Below are positions 43,702-52,767 of a stretch of 64,000 nucleotides of DNA, piece after piece. The notes beneath the pieces are model-generated. The model saw only the letters and a program-made list of their open reading frames with translations, did not search any database and was not told the DNA's origin. The DNA is from Actinomyces gaoshouyii (GTDB lineage: Bacteria > Actinomycetota > Actinomycetes > Actinomycetales > Actinomycetaceae). Every line of letters starts with the position of its first letter. The first letter of the stretch is position 1. The position numbers and the translations under genes were made by a program. The DNA lies in contig NZ_MVIV01000001.1 in the NCBI RefSeq assembly GCF_002072175.1, positions 62,001 through 126,000 on the forward strand. The letters run 5' to 3'.

Positions 43702-44252
43702 GCCGGCGCTGCCCCGCCCAAGGGGATGCGCGCCAGGAGCGCGCAGTGGTCCCGGTTCAAGGTGTGCAGGAGCATCTGCCCGGCGACGAATGCGGCGTCG
43801 AGGGCAGCCCCGGCCCGCATGGCGGCGTCGAGCGCGGCCTGGCCCACCTCATGGGCGAGGGTCACGTGGGGGTGGAAGGGGAAGCGCAGAGGGGCGCCGA
43901 GCGGGCCGGAGGCATTGCGGATGTCCTGCTGGAGGGAGCGCAGTGCGTCGCCGCCGCCGATCACCTTGAGATAGGCGACAGCGCTGACGGGCAGGAAGGT
44001 CGCGGCACCCGACAGGCGCAGGTCGATCGGCGCATGGGCGCGGGCGACGTCGGCCAGGTGCTCCTTGATGGAGTCGAGCCGGTCGGTCGGCACCGCCGTG
44101 GGCGGCACAAGGGTGATGTGGGGGGCGATCCGGGCAGCGAGCGGGTCTCCCGCGTCGCGGCGGATATCGCGGATCGTGGCGGCGAAGGGCTCGGGAACGG
44201 GCACGGTGACACCGACCACGCTCTCGCGGTCGGCAGGCTCAGGGACCTCCAT
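43698..44252 (-). CDS. 2'-5' RNA ligase/phosphodiesterase superfamily protein
   Basis: This 184-residue 2H protein contains both required HxT motifs, PHITLV (HIT 45-47) and PHVTLA (HVT 129-131), which form the catalytic site of RNA ligase/cyclic phosphodiesterase enzymes. Actinobacterial members are of unknown physiological substrate. The ATG at 44252 has the strong Shine-Dalgarno GGAGAGGAGGG. Its stop overlaps yihY, so the pair is translationally coupled; the same pairing is known in other Actinobacteria. It is divergent from galK, separated by 135 bases. Confidence 0.88.
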   Translation of the reverse strand: MEVPEPADRESVVGVTVPVPEPFAATIRDIRRDAGDPLAARIAPHITLVPPTAVPTDRLDSIKEHLADVARAHAPIDLRLSGAATFLPVSAVAYLKVIGGGDALRSLQQDIRNASGPLGAPLRFPFHPHVTLAHEVGQAALDAAMRAGAALDAAFVAGQMLLHTLNRDHCALLARIPLGGAAPA

Positions 44253-44387
44253 GACCCTCCTCTCCGTGCGTTAGGGGCGCACTCGGCGGTCTCATCGGGT
44301 GTCCGCGGCGGCGGGGTCCGCCACGGGCCGGCCAAGCCTAACCCGCATCGCCCCCAAAGGCATCACCCGCATGGCACGATGTGCGTT

Positions 44388-45701
44388 ATGAGCGACCTCA
44401 CCACCGACGCTGACGCCGTCACGCCCCCCGCCGCCCCTGATTTCTCCCCCGCCTTGACGAATGAGGAGGGCATCGCCCAGGCCACCGCCCTGTTCCACGA
44501 GGCCTTCGACTCCGACCCCGACGGCGTCTGGTACGCGCCGGGGCGCGTCAACATCATCGGGGAGCACACCGACTACAACGGCGGCCTGGCGCTGCCCATC
44601 GCTCTGCCGCACCGCGCCTTCCTGGCGCTGCGCCGCCGGGACGACCGCACAGTGCGCCTCATCTCCCCGCAGACGCGCGAGGCCGTGGACGTGCTCGACC
44701 TGGACGCCATCGGCCCCAAGGGAACCCCCGGCGAGATCCCCCAGTGGGCCTCCTACATCGCGGGGGTCGCCTGGGCCCTCGAGCGCGACGGCCTCGGCCC
44801 CCTGCCGGGCTTCGACGCCGCCCTGGTCTCCTGCGTGCCACTGGGAGCGGGCCTGTCCTCCTCGGCCGCCCTGGAGTGCGCCACGAGCGTGGCCCTCGAT
44901 GAGATCGCGGGGCTCGCACTGGCCGGGCCCGCCGACGCGCCCGCGGACGCCGGCCGCGCCCGCCTGGTGACCTCCTGCGTGCGCGCGGAGAACGAGATGG
45001 CCGGAGCGCCCACGGGCGGCATGGACCAGTCGGCCTCCCTGCGATGCCGCGCCGGCCACGCCCTCGAGCTCGACTGCCGCGACGGCGAGGTCGTTCACGT
45101 CCCCTTCGACCTGGCCGCCGAGGGATTGGCCCTGCTCGTCATCGACACCCGCGCCGAGCACTCACTGGCCGATGGCCAGTACGGCGCGCGCAGATCGGCC
45201 TGCGAGCGCGCGGCGGAGATCCTCGGCGTCGAACTCCTGGCGGATATCGCCCCCGAGTGCCTGGAGGAGGCGCTGGCCGCCCTGCGCGAGCGCGGCGGCG
45301 AGGAGGCGGAGGTCCTGGTGGCCCGCACCCGCCACGTCGTCACCGAGATCGCCCGGACTGTCGAACTCGTCTCCCTCCTGTCCGACGGCCGCCCGCTGAC
45401 CGGGGAGAAGCTGACGAAGGTCGGGCAGCTCATGGACGCCTCGCACGAGTCGCTGCGCGTGGACTACGAGGTGACCTGCCCCGAGCTGGACGTGGCCGTC
45501 GAGGCGGTGCGCGCGGCCGGCGCCCACGGCGCCCGTATGACCGGCGGCGGGTTCGGGGGCAGCGCGATCGCCCTGGTGGACGCCGATCGGGTGGACGATG
45601 CGGCGCGCGCCGTCGTCGCCGCCTACGGGCGCGAAGGCTTCGCTCTCCCTGCCTTCCTCGACGCCGTCCCCAGCGCTCCCGCGGGGCGCGCGAGGGGCTG
45701 A
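44388..45701 (+). CDS. galK: Galactokinase
   Basis: This 437-residue GHMP kinase phosphorylates galactose at C1, the first committed Leloir step. The galactokinase signature GRVNIIGEHTDYNGG occurs at 52-66, the ATP-binding PLGAGLSSSAALE follows later, and MTGGGFGGSAIAL lies near the C-terminus. A 30-residue Thr/Pro-rich N-terminal tail precedes the domain. No galT or galE is adjacent, so the gene stands alone. One full unit and a partial copy of the 22-bp GAGACCGGTC repeat lie 11 bases after its stop. Confidence 0.95.
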   Translation: MSDLTTDADAVTPPAAPDFSPALTNEEGIAQATALFHEAFDSDPDGVWYAPGRVNIIGEHTDYNGGLALPIALPHRAFLALRRRDDRTVRLISPQTREAVDVLDLDAIGPKGTPGEIPQWASYIAGVAWALERDGLGPLPGFDAALVSCVPLGAGLSSSAALECATSVALDEIAGLALAGPADAPADAGRARLVTSCVRAENEMAGAPTGGMDQSASLRCRAGHALELDCRDGEVVHVPFDLAAEGLALLVIDTRAEHSLADGQYGARRSACERAAEILGVELLADIAPECLEEALAALRERGGEEAEVLVARTRHVVTEIARTVELVSLLSDGRPLTGEKLTKVGQLMDASHESLRVDYEVTCPELDVAVEAVRAAGAHGARMTGGGFGGSAIALVDADRVDDAARAVVAAYGREGFALPAFLDAVPSAPAGRARG

Positions 45702-46029
45702 GGGGCTCCGCCGAGACCGGTCGATATCAGGATCGAGACCGGGCGCGCCCCCCGCTCGTCCGCCCCGTCATGGTCCCTGCCGCGGAAACATGGTTTCCGA
45801 ACACACCCTCACGATCTCGGCCGTTTGGAGCGATAACAATGCCATTGCGCTGGTGGCGCCCGCACCCCTGAGGTTGCTATTGTCGCTTGCGTTCGCCGAG
45901 GTATGGCGAATTCCCATCGCCACCTCGATCCCTTCCTATCAGGACAAACATTCCCACACCCCGCCGCCCCACCCTCATCTGTCGGCGAGGCAGGGAGTGC
46001 CACGTCCGATTCACAACGAAGAGTGACTC
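45702..46029. other. 328-base intergenic region before the LPXTG protein gene
   Basis: It contains the 22-bp repeat unit at 45712-45745. After that comes A+T-richer sequence (about 45780-46020) that should hold the promoter of the surface-protein gene. No confident -35/-10 pair or small gene was found. Confidence 0.5.
45712..45745. repeat. GAGACCGGTC 22-bp repeat, one full and one partial unit
   Basis: The first unit (45712-45733) starts CGAGACCGGTCGATATCAG; the second begins exactly 22 bases later (CGAGACCGGG). It lies 11 bases after galK. Confidence 0.75.
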
Positions 46030-48858
46030 ATGGCATCCGGTTCCCACGCTCTGCCGCGCATCAACCGCATCACCCGATGCGCGATACTCGCTGTCTGCGC
46101 GTTTGCCCTCATCTGCGTTGACGCGATCAGCATTCCCCGCCCCCTCGGCATCATCGCGACCGCCCAGGCGGCGGACGGGATCTTCGACTGCTCTCCCGGG
46201 TACGTGTACGGCCTGGACCGGGATGGGCGCATCAGCAGGATCTCCCCCGACGGCACCGTCTCGGAGGTGGCCGGCGACGACATTCCCTGGGACTGGTTCT
46301 TCGATGGGTACCGGGCGAACAGCCTGGGCATCGAGAAGAACGGGACCGGCGCCTACTACGTCATCCAGAGCCAGCCGGACGGCGGCTCCCGGACCATCAG
46401 GATCGCCCGTTACACCAATGAGGGATGGACGTCCACGGAGCCTGTGGACTCCGCCGAGCGCGGCCTCCTCTCCGGAGGGACCTATATCGCCGGCGGCGTC
46501 CAGCCCTCGACCGGCGACTACTACTTCGGTGGCTACCAGGAGCACGAGGACGAGCAGAGCGGCAAGACCCACCTGCGTTTCCGCATCTGGAAGCTTCCCC
46601 ACGACTCCGGGATGAACGCCGATCGGATCCAGGAAGTCGGGTACGTCGACGTCGGCGAGCAGCACCCCCTCGGCGACGGCAACGGCGACCTGGCCTTCGA
46701 CGACAACGGGAACATGTTCATCGTCCGGAGCGTGAGCACCTCGGGCCTCACCCGGATCTACTCCGTCACCGCTGAGGCTCTCGCCACGGCCAACGGCAGC
46801 GACTACAGCATCCCCTCGAACGCCACCAAGGCCGACATCGTCTCAGCCAATATGGCCATCAACGGCATCGCCTTCGACTCCGAGGGGAAGCTCTACCTCT
46901 CCGACGCCTCCAACGTGGGCACCTACGATCCGGTCAGCTTCGACGCCATCGAATCGAAGATCAATAAAACAACCCTCACTAACAACTACGACCTGGCGAG
47001 CTGCGGCTCGCCCGCAACATTCATCCTGAAGAAGGACATCGTCAAGCGGGACAAGCCCGGCGACCAGTTCCGCCTCTCAGTGAGCTACGGGGAGCCGAAC
47101 GATGAGATCGCCTCGGTTGACACCACGGGTAGCAGGACTGGCGTGCAGAGCGAGCTCATCGGCCTCTTCCCGGTGAGGATCGGCGGCTCCTTTTCCTTCT
47201 CGGAAACCGCCGTCAATGGCGCCGTCCTCTCCAACTACTCCTCGTCATGGAGCTGCACGAAGAACGGGAGCAGCACCCCATTCGCCCAGGGCATTGGAAC
47301 CGGGAGCACGATCAAGATCCCTCAGGAGAACGGCGTCGCAGTGGAGTGCACACTCACCAATACCGCCCTCACCGGCTCCCTGTCCTGGGACAAGACGGCC
47401 AGCGACGCGCCGTCCCAGTATCTGCCCGGCTCCGAGTGGTCTCTCTCCGGCCCTCACGGCACCGCGCTGGCGGTGAAGGACTGCGTTTCCCCTGGGCAGT
47501 GCGATGGCACGAACGACGCCGACCCCGCCCCTGGCAAGTTCCGCGTCGAGAATCTCCCCCTGGGCGACTACTCCCTCACCGAGACCGTCCCTCCCGAGAA
47601 CTATAAGAAGGCCACGACCGCCTGGAGTGGGAGGATCACGAGCGACCAGCTCGATGCGCGCATCAGCGACGTCACCAACGATCGCCTCGAAGCGGCCCTC
47701 ACGATGACCAAGAAGGCCCTCGCGGTGGACGGGACTCCGCTGCCCGCCTCCCGCAAGGGCTGGGAGCTGACCGCCGCCGCCCAGGACTCCTCCACCGTGG
47801 TGGGCGGCACCCAGACCACGGGGGACGATGGCACGGTCACCGATCCTTGGACCGTCACCGTTCCCTCCGGCAAGAGCACCGGCACCGTCACCATCAGTGA
47901 GGCAGCCGTCGAGGGCTGGGAGAACAAGGCGATCTCCTGCACGGCCGAGGACGGTTCCTCCCTCCCCGTCACCCCCACCGGCAAATCCGGCGAGGGCACG
48001 ATCACCGTCTCGCCCGGCACCACAATCGCCTGCGAGTTCACCAACCAGCGCAAGCCCGGCACCCTCACCTGGACCAAGACCGACGCCGGCACCGCGGAGG
48101 AGATCCCCGGATCCTCCTGGACGATCAAGAGCGCGAGCCCCGGCGCCGCAGAAGTGACCGTGTCGGACTGCGTTGAGGACGGGAAGTGCCAGGACGGCAT
48201 CGCCGACTCCGATCCCGCTCCCGGAAAGTTCAGGGTGACGAACCTGCCCTGGGGCCGCTACACCGTGACCGAGGCCACCGCTCCCAGTGGCTATGTCCTG
48301 GACGCCACCGTCCGGCCCGCGGAGATCTCGGGCACGGCACTCGACGTTGATCTTGGAGCCATCGCGAACACCCGGACCACTGGCGCAGTGACCTGGAAGA
48401 AGGTCGATGGCGATAGCAACAAGGCCCTGGCGGGCTCCGAATGGACCCTCACCGGACCCTCCTTCCCCGCAGCGACTGTGATCACCGACTGCGATTCCGG
48501 CGATTGCAAGGCCAAGGCCGCGGGCGCGACCTACTACGACGCCGACCCGGCTCCTGGCGCCTTCAGGGTCGAGGGCATTCCCGCCGACGGCGCAGCCCTG
48601 GCACTCACCGAGTCCAAGGCGCCGGCCGGGTACTGGCTCGACAATACGGCGCAGGCCTTCAGCATCACGATCGGAGCGGACGGCGCCGTCGTGAACCACG
48701 TGTTCGACGATCCCTTCCCGAACTACAAGAGCCCGGTGCCCGCGCTCCCGGTGACCGGCGGAATAGGAGCCGATTTCTTCTACCTCGGAGGACTCGGCCT
48801 GGGCCTCACCGCGGTCATCGCGCTCGTCACCAGGCGGCTGCGCCGCCGTCGGGCCTGA
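46030..48858 (+). CDS. LPXTG-anchored surface protein with propeller-like head and SpaA-like modules
   Basis: This 942-residue secreted protein has a signal peptide (about 1-47, ending ATAQA) and a head of about 285 residues with propeller-like repeats (YVYGLDRDGRISRISPDG, GNMFIVRSVSTSGLTRIYSV, GIAFDSEGKLYLSD). Prealbumin-like modules follow. Three share W-x-K...GSxW...DPAPGxFRV...LPxGxYxxTE (about 449-550, 676-781, 784-895), each with a Cys pair; two others (about 332-445, 555-672) end SCT/ACEFTN-like. LPVTG (906-910), a helix and RRLRRRR complete a sortase signal. No sortase or other pilin gene is adjacent. It could be a stand-alone adhesin or pilus tip. Base composition is somewhat less G+C-rich than its neighbours. 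Confidence 0.88.
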   Translation: MASGSHALPRINRITRCAILAVCAFALICVDAISIPRPLGIIATAQAADGIFDCSPGYVYGLDRDGRISRISPDGTVSEVAGDDIPWDWFFDGYRANSLGIEKNGTGAYYVIQSQPDGGSRTIRIARYTNEGWTSTEPVDSAERGLLSGGTYIAGGVQPSTGDYYFGGYQEHEDEQSGKTHLRFRIWKLPHDSGMNADRIQEVGYVDVGEQHPLGDGNGDLAFDDNGNMFIVRSVSTSGLTRIYSVTAEALATANGSDYSIPSNATKADIVSANMAINGIAFDSEGKLYLSDASNVGTYDPVSFDAIESKINKTTLTNNYDLASCGSPATFILKKDIVKRDKPGDQFRLSVSYGEPNDEIASVDTTGSRTGVQSELIGLFPVRIGGSFSFSETAVNGAVLSNYSSSWSCTKNGSSTPFAQGIGTGSTIKIPQENGVAVECTLTNTALTGSLSWDKTASDAPSQYLPGSEWSLSGPHGTALAVKDCVSPGQCDGTNDADPAPGKFRVENLPLGDYSLTETVPPENYKKATTAWSGRITSDQLDARISDVTNDRLEAALTMTKKALAVDGTPLPASRKGWELTAAAQDSSTVVGGTQTTGDDGTVTDPWTVTVPSGKSTGTVTISEAAVEGWENKAISCTAEDGSSLPVTPTGKSGEGTITVSPGTTIACEFTNQRKPGTLTWTKTDAGTAEEIPGSSWTIKSASPGAAEVTVSDCVEDGKCQDGIADSDPAPGKFRVTNLPWGRYTVTEATAPSGYVLDATVRPAEISGTALDVDLGAIANTRTTGAVTWKKVDGDSNKALAGSEWTLTGPSFPAATVITDCDSGDCKAKAAGATYYDADPAPGAFRVEGIPADGAALALTESKAPAGYWLDNTAQAFSITIGADGAVVNHVFDDPFPNYKSPVPALPVTGGIGADFFYLGGLGLGLTAVIALVTRRLRRRRA

Positions 48859-48877
48859 TCTCGCTACAGCCGAAGAC

Positions 48878-48938
48878 GGCCCCAGGGCGGCCGAGACCAG
48901 GTCAGAAGCCTCCACCTGGTCTCGGCCGCCCTGGGGCC
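48878..48938. terminator. Perfect 25-bp inverted repeat between convergent genes
   Basis: Arm 48878-48902 and arm 48914-48938 are exact complements over 25 bases, with an 11-base loop (48903-48913). The inner part contains CCGAGACCAGGT, which resembles the GAGACCGGT repeat family with an inserted A. It lies 20 bases after the LPXTG gene stop and 9 bases before the exonuclease stop, so it can serve as a bidirectional terminator. Confidence 0.9.
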
Positions 48939-48947
48939 GCGCCCGGG

Positions 48948-49793
48948 CTACAGCCGGTAGTCGACGACGAGCGGGGCGTGATCGGACCAGCGCTTCTGGT
49001 AGTCCTCGGCGCGGTCCACGCGCAGGCTCTTGGCGCGCTCGGCCAGGCCGGGCGTGACGACCTGGTAGTCGAGGCGCCAGCCGACGTTGTTATCGAAGGC
49101 CTTGCCGCGTTGGGACCACCACGTGTATGGGCCCTGAGCGTCGGGATGAAGGTGGCGGGAGATGTCGATCCACCCGGCGTCGAACCAGGATTCCAAGTGG
49201 GCGATCTCGTCATCGAGAACGCCGGCGACCTTGTTGTGGTTGGGCTTCCAGTTCTTGATGTCGCGCTCGGAGCGCACCACGTTGAGGTCACCGGCCATGA
49301 GGATCTCACGGGCGCCATCGCAGGCCGCGCGCTCGGCCAGGAGGGCGGCCATACGGGCGTCGACGAGCTCGAGATGGGCGTACTTCTGCTCCATCTTCTC
49401 CGTGCCGATCTGGCCGGAGTGCAGGTAGGCGGAGATGACCGTGAGGAGGCGGGAGGCGCCCGGGGTGGCGTCGGGGAGGGCGAGGTCAGCCTCCAGCCAG
49501 CGGCCGGAGTCGACATCGGGCTCGTCGCTCCCGGGCACGGCGACTCCCAAACGGGTCCGCCCCACCGTGATGCCGCTGCCCTCGCGCACGGCGACGGCGA
49601 CTCCCGCGCGACCTTTGATGCGGCAGGGCCAGATGATGGGCTCGTAACCGGGTAGGAGCGGGGCGGCGATCTCGGGGTCGGCGCGCACCTCCTGCAGGAG
49701 GAGGACATCGGGCGCGGCGGCCTCGAGCCAGTCCCCCATTCCCTTGCGGGCGGCGGCCCGGATGCCGTTGACATTGACGGTGGCGATTCGCAT
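48948..49793 (-). CDS. xth: Exodeoxyribonuclease III (AP endonuclease)
   Basis: This 281-residue base-excision-repair nuclease belongs to the exonuclease III/endonuclease-exonuclease-phosphatase family. Catalytic pieces are ATVNVNGIRAA (N-terminal Asn), LLLQEVRA (Glu 35), MAGDLNVV (Asp/Asn) and the C-terminal SDHAPLVVDY (270-279). All are intact and the size is standard. It cleaves at abasic sites and degrades 3' ends. The ATG at 49793 is clear. It ends at the 25-bp terminator shared with the LPXTG gene and is divergent from acylphosphatase. Confidence 0.94.
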   Translation of the reverse strand: MRIATVNVNGIRAAARKGMGDWLEAAAPDVLLLQEVRADPEIAAPLLPGYEPIIWPCRIKGRAGVAVAVREGSGITVGRTRLGVAVPGSDEPDVDSGRWLEADLALPDATPGASRLLTVISAYLHSGQIGTEKMEQKYAHLELVDARMAALLAERAACDGAREILMAGDLNVVRSERDIKNWKPNHNKVAGVLDDEIAHLESWFDAGWIDISRHLHPDAQGPYTWWSQRGKAFDNNVGWRLDYQVVTPGLAERAKSLRVDRAEDYQKRWSDHAPLVVDYRL

Positions 49794-49914
49794 GGCGACC
49801 AGGGTAAGGCGAGCGGCGGCGCCCTAGCGAGCACCGGCGAGCCGCGGCAGAGCGCAGCTGAACGAGGCGGGTTGAGGCCCGGCGAGGCGGATGACCGCCT
49901 GCGACAATGGGAGC

Positions 49915-50307
49915 ATGAGATTCATCGGCGGCAAGGGCGGCAGAGCGGCGAGCGTTGGAGCACAGGATGAGGCGGACACGGGGGCTGACAGGGCGCCGAG
50001 CACCGGGACGGGCGCTGACGGCGGAACCCGCGCGCGCACGATCCACGCCCTGGTCTCAGGGCGGGTCCAAGGCGTCGGCTTCCGCTGGTCCTGCATGGAG
50101 GAGGCAGAGCGCCTCGGCCTGGTGGGCGAGGTGCGCAATCTGCCCGATGGCGATGTGGAGGTCCTCGCGCAAGGCCCTGCCGACGACGTCGCGCGCCTCA
50201 TCGCCTGGCTCTACCGCGGCCCGCGCTGGGCCTCGGTGAGCGCCGTCGTCATCACGGACCTGGAGCCCGGGAGTCTGAGGAAGCGCGCCTTCGTCATGGG
50301 CAACTGA
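49915..50307 (+). CDS. acyP: Acylphosphatase
   Basis: The 130-residue protein has a poorly conserved Gly/Ala-rich tail of about 40 residues followed by a complete acylphosphatase domain: HALVSGRVQGVGFRWSC, with the phosphate-binding loop and catalytic Arg, and VRNLPDGDVEVLAQG, with the catalytic Asn. It hydrolyses carboxyl-phosphate bonds of small acyl phosphates. ATG 49915 is favoured over an ATG at 49891 because GGGA lies just upstream. It converges on folD, with a repeat half-unit in the 33-base gap. Confidence 0.9.
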   Translation: MRFIGGKGGRAASVGAQDEADTGADRAPSTGTGADGGTRARTIHALVSGRVQGVGFRWSCMEEAERLGLVGEVRNLPDGDVEVLAQGPADDVARLIAWLYRGPRWASVSAVVITDLEPGSLRKRAFVMGN

Positions 50308-50331
50308 CTGACCGTCCCCCTCCCCTCTCAC

Positions 50332-50343
50332 CGAGACCGGTCA
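50332..50343. repeat. Single GAGACCGGTC repeat unit at the acyP/folD junction
   Basis: CGAGACCGGTCA lies between the convergent acyP and folD stops and includes the folD stop codon. Only one copy of the core is present, with no second unit 22 bases away. Confidence 0.5.
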
Positions 50344-51249
50344 AGGGGCCACACGGGCGGTGCGCTCGGCGGCCTCCACGACGTTGGCCAGCAGGAGGGC
50401 GCGGGTCATCGGACCCACCCCCCCGGGATTCGGGGAGAGCCACGAGGCGACCTGGTCGACGCCGTCGGCGACATCCCCGGCGATCCGGCCCTTGCCAGTG
50501 CCGGGGTCCACCACGCGCGAGACGCCCACATCGAGCACGACGGCGCCCGGTGCCACCATCGCAGGAGTAATGATCCCGGCCGAGCCAGCCGCGGAGATGA
50601 CAACGCCTGCGCGGCGCACGTGCGCTGCGAGGTCGGCGGTGCCCGTATGACACACGTCCACCGTGGCGTTGACATCCTTTCGGGCCAGCAGGAGGCCGAT
50701 GGTGCGCCCCACGGTGACGCCGCGGCCGACGACGCACACGTCCTTGCCGGCCAGGTCGATGCCATGGCGGGCCATGAGCTCGATGCAGCCGCGCGGCGTG
50801 CACGGCAGCGGCGAGTCGATGGGCCCGGAGCCGCGCAGGACGAGTCGGCCGAGGTTGGTGGGGTGGAGCCCGTCGGCGTCCTTGTCGGGGTCGATGCGCT
50901 CCAGGATGGCATTGGTGTCGATGCCGCGCGGCAGCGGCAGCTGAACGATGTAACCGGTGCAGGCGGGATCGGCGTTGAGGCGATCGATCGCGGCCTCGAT
51001 CTCCCCCTGGGCGGCGGTGGCGGGCAGATCCACTCGGATGGACTCGATGCCGGCCTCGCGGCAGTCCGAGTGCTTGCCGGCCACGTATTTCACGCTGCCC
51101 GGATCCTCACCGACGAGCACTGTGCCCAGCCCGGGCACGACCCCACGGGCCCGCAGCACCGCCACTCGCTCGGCGAGCTCGGCCTTGATGGCGGAGGCGG
51201 CGGCCTTGCCGTCCAGGACGCGGGCGGCGCCCTCCCAGGGGGCCCTCAC
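50341..51249 (-). CDS. folD: Bifunctional methylene-THF dehydrogenase/methenyl-THF cyclohydrolase FolD
   Basis: This 302-residue enzyme interconverts 5,10-methylene-THF, 5,10-methenyl-THF and 10-formyl-THF. Visible signatures are [14 protein letters not shown] (Tyr and catalytic Lys of Y-x3-K), [10 protein letters not shown], the [10 protein letters not shown] loop and the C-terminal [13 protein letters not shown]. Start: GTG at 51249, overlapping the glyA stop by four bases (GTGA), so the pair is coupled. The product supplies the 10-formyl-THF used by PurH, which explains the shared ZTP control. In many Actinobacteria folD sits beside purH and DUF3017 instead. Confidence 0.95.
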   Translation of the reverse strand: MRAPWEGAARVLDGKAAASAIKAELAERVAVLRARGVVPGLGTVLVGEDPGSVKYVAGKHSDCREAGIESIRVDLPATAAQGEIEAAIDRLNADPACTGYIVQLPLPRGIDTNAILERIDPDKDADGLHPTNLGRLVLRGSGPIDSPLPCTPRGCIELMARHGIDLAGKDVCVVGRGVTVGRTIGLLLARKDVNATVDVCHTGTADLAAHVRRAGVVISAAGSAGIITPAMVAPGAVVLDVGVSRVVDPGTGKGRIAGDVADGVDQVASWLSPNPGGVGPMTRALLLANVVEAAERTARVAP

Positions 51250-52556
51250 TGAGCCAGGCCCGGGTAGAGCGGGAAGGCGTCGGTCAGGGCCGTCACCCGC
51301 GAGCACAGGCCCGTGAGCAGATCCTCAGTGGCGTTGCCGGTGGCGCCCGCGGTCAGCGCGGTGGCGATGATCTCGGCGACCTCGGTGAACTCGGCCTCGC
51401 CGAAGCCGCGGGTGGCCAGAGCGGGGGTGCCGATGCGCAGTCCGGAGGTGACGCGCGGGGGGCGGGGGTCGAAGGGCACGGCGTTGCGGTTGACGGTGAT
51501 CCCCGCAGCGTGGAGGAGGTCCTCGGCCTGCTGGCCGTCGAGAGCGGAGTCGCGCAGGTCCACCAGGACGAGGTGGACGTCGGTGCCGCCAGTCACCAGG
51601 CTGATACCCGCGCCGCGCACGTCGTCGGCGAGAAGGCGCTCGGCGAGGATCCGGGCACCGGCGAGGGTACGGGCCTGCCGGTCGGCGAACTCGGGGGTCC
51701 CGGCGATCTTCATGGCTATGGCCTTGGCGGCGATGACGTGCATGAGGGGCCCGCCCTGCTGGCCGGGGAAGACGGCGGAGTTGAGCTTCTTGCCCCACTG
51801 CTCGGCGCGGTTGGACAGGATCATGCCCGAGCGCGGCCCGCCGAGGGTCTTGTGAACGGTGGTGGACACGACGTCGGAGGCGGGCAGGGGGCTGGGGTGC
51901 AGGCCTGCAGCGACGAGTCCGGCAAAGTGCGCCATGTCGGTCCACAGGGCGGCGCCGACCTCGTCGGCGATGGAGCGGAAGGCGTCGAAGTCCAGATGGC
52001 GGGGGTAGGCGGACCAGCCGGCGATGATGACGCGGGGACGCTCGCGCAGGGCGGTCTCGCGCACCTGCTCCATCTCGATGCGATGGGTGGTCTCATCGAC
52101 GCCGTAGGCGGTGGCGTGGTAGTTCTTCCCGGAGAAGTTGATTCGCATGCCGTGGGTGAGATGCCCACCGTGGGCGAGCGACAGGCCGAGGATGGTGTCG
52201 CCGGAGTCGGCCAGGGCGTGGAGAACGGCAGCGTTGGCCTGGGCCCCGGCGTGGGGCTGGACATTGGCGTACTCGGCGCCGAAAACGGCCTTGGCGCGGT
52301 CGATGGCGAGCTGCTCGGCGACGTCGACGACCTCGCAGCCGCCGTAGTAGCGCTTGCCGGGGTAGCCCTCGGCGTACTTGTTGGTGAGCACGCTGCCCTG
52401 GGCCTGGAGAACAGCGCGGGGCACGAAGTTCTCCGAGGCGATCATCTCGAGCGTTCCGCGCTGGCGGTCGAGTTCGTCGTCCAGAACGGCGGCGATCTCG
52501 GGGTCGAGCTCGGCCAGGGGGAGGTTGTTGAGGCAGACGGTGGCTGGGGCGGTCAT
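51246..52556 (-). CDS. glyA: Serine hydroxymethyltransferase
   Basis: This 436-residue PLP enzyme converts serine plus THF to glycine plus 5,10-methylene-THF. It shows [10 protein letters not shown] near the N-terminus, [27 protein letters not shown] and the PLP-lysine segment [13 protein letters not shown]. Size and motifs are standard. The ATG at 52556 has AGGAG five bases upstream. A ZTP riboswitch lies in its leader, and folD overlaps its stop, giving a riboswitch-controlled glyA-folD operon for one-carbon units. Confidence 0.96.
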   Translation of the reverse strand: MTAPATVCLNNLPLAELDPEIAAVLDDELDRQRGTLEMIASENFVPRAVLQAQGSVLTNKYAEGYPGKRYYGGCEVVDVAEQLAIDRAKAVFGAEYANVQPHAGAQANAAVLHALADSGDTILGLSLAHGGHLTHGMRINFSGKNYHATAYGVDETTHRIEMEQVRETALRERPRVIIAGWSAYPRHLDFDAFRSIADEVGAALWTDMAHFAGLVAAGLHPSPLPASDVVSTTVHKTLGGPRSGMILSNRAEQWGKKLNSAVFPGQQGGPLMHVIAAKAIAMKIAGTPEFADRQARTLAGARILAERLLADDVRGAGISLVTGGTDVHLVLVDLRDSALDGQQAEDLLHAAGITVNRNAVPFDPRPPRVTSGLRIGTPALATRGFGEAEFTEVAEIIATALTAGATGNATEDLLTGLCSRVTALTDAFPLYPGLAQ

Positions 52557-52607
52557 GCTTCTCCTGCGAGTACATCGGGCGCGCGTGCGCTGCGGCGGGC
52601 GATCCGC

Positions 52608-52684
52608 GGCCCAGGCGGGCGACCCCGGATCTGCGTGTCATGCCGCTCCCCGGTGGTGATCCACCCGGCGCCAGTCGCGACGGC
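52608..52684 (-). promoter_or_regulatory. ZTP (pfl) riboswitch upstream of glyA-folD
   Basis: The glyA leader read on the minus strand contains CGCGACUGGCG (52679-52669), CCACCGGGGAGCGGC in the middle and CGCCUGGGC (about 52618-52610), the three conserved ZTP aptamer blocks. It ends about 54 bases before the ATG. The layout is very close to the purH copy, so both transcripts should respond together to ZTP/ZMP. No terminator with a U-tract follows, so translational control is the likelier mode (inference). Confidence 0.92.
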
Positions 52685-52767
52685 CATACCCTATCGCGCC
52701 CGACGGCACGACGCGCGGCGACACCAAGGAGACGACGGGGGACGGCGCGCGCCGGTCGGCCAGTGCT

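Noticed and set aside
46030-48858. Backbone pilin (FimA/SpaA type)
   Set aside because: I see no clear pilin motif (YPK-type Lys) or E-box, and there is no class C sortase next to it, so a general surface adhesin is the safer call.
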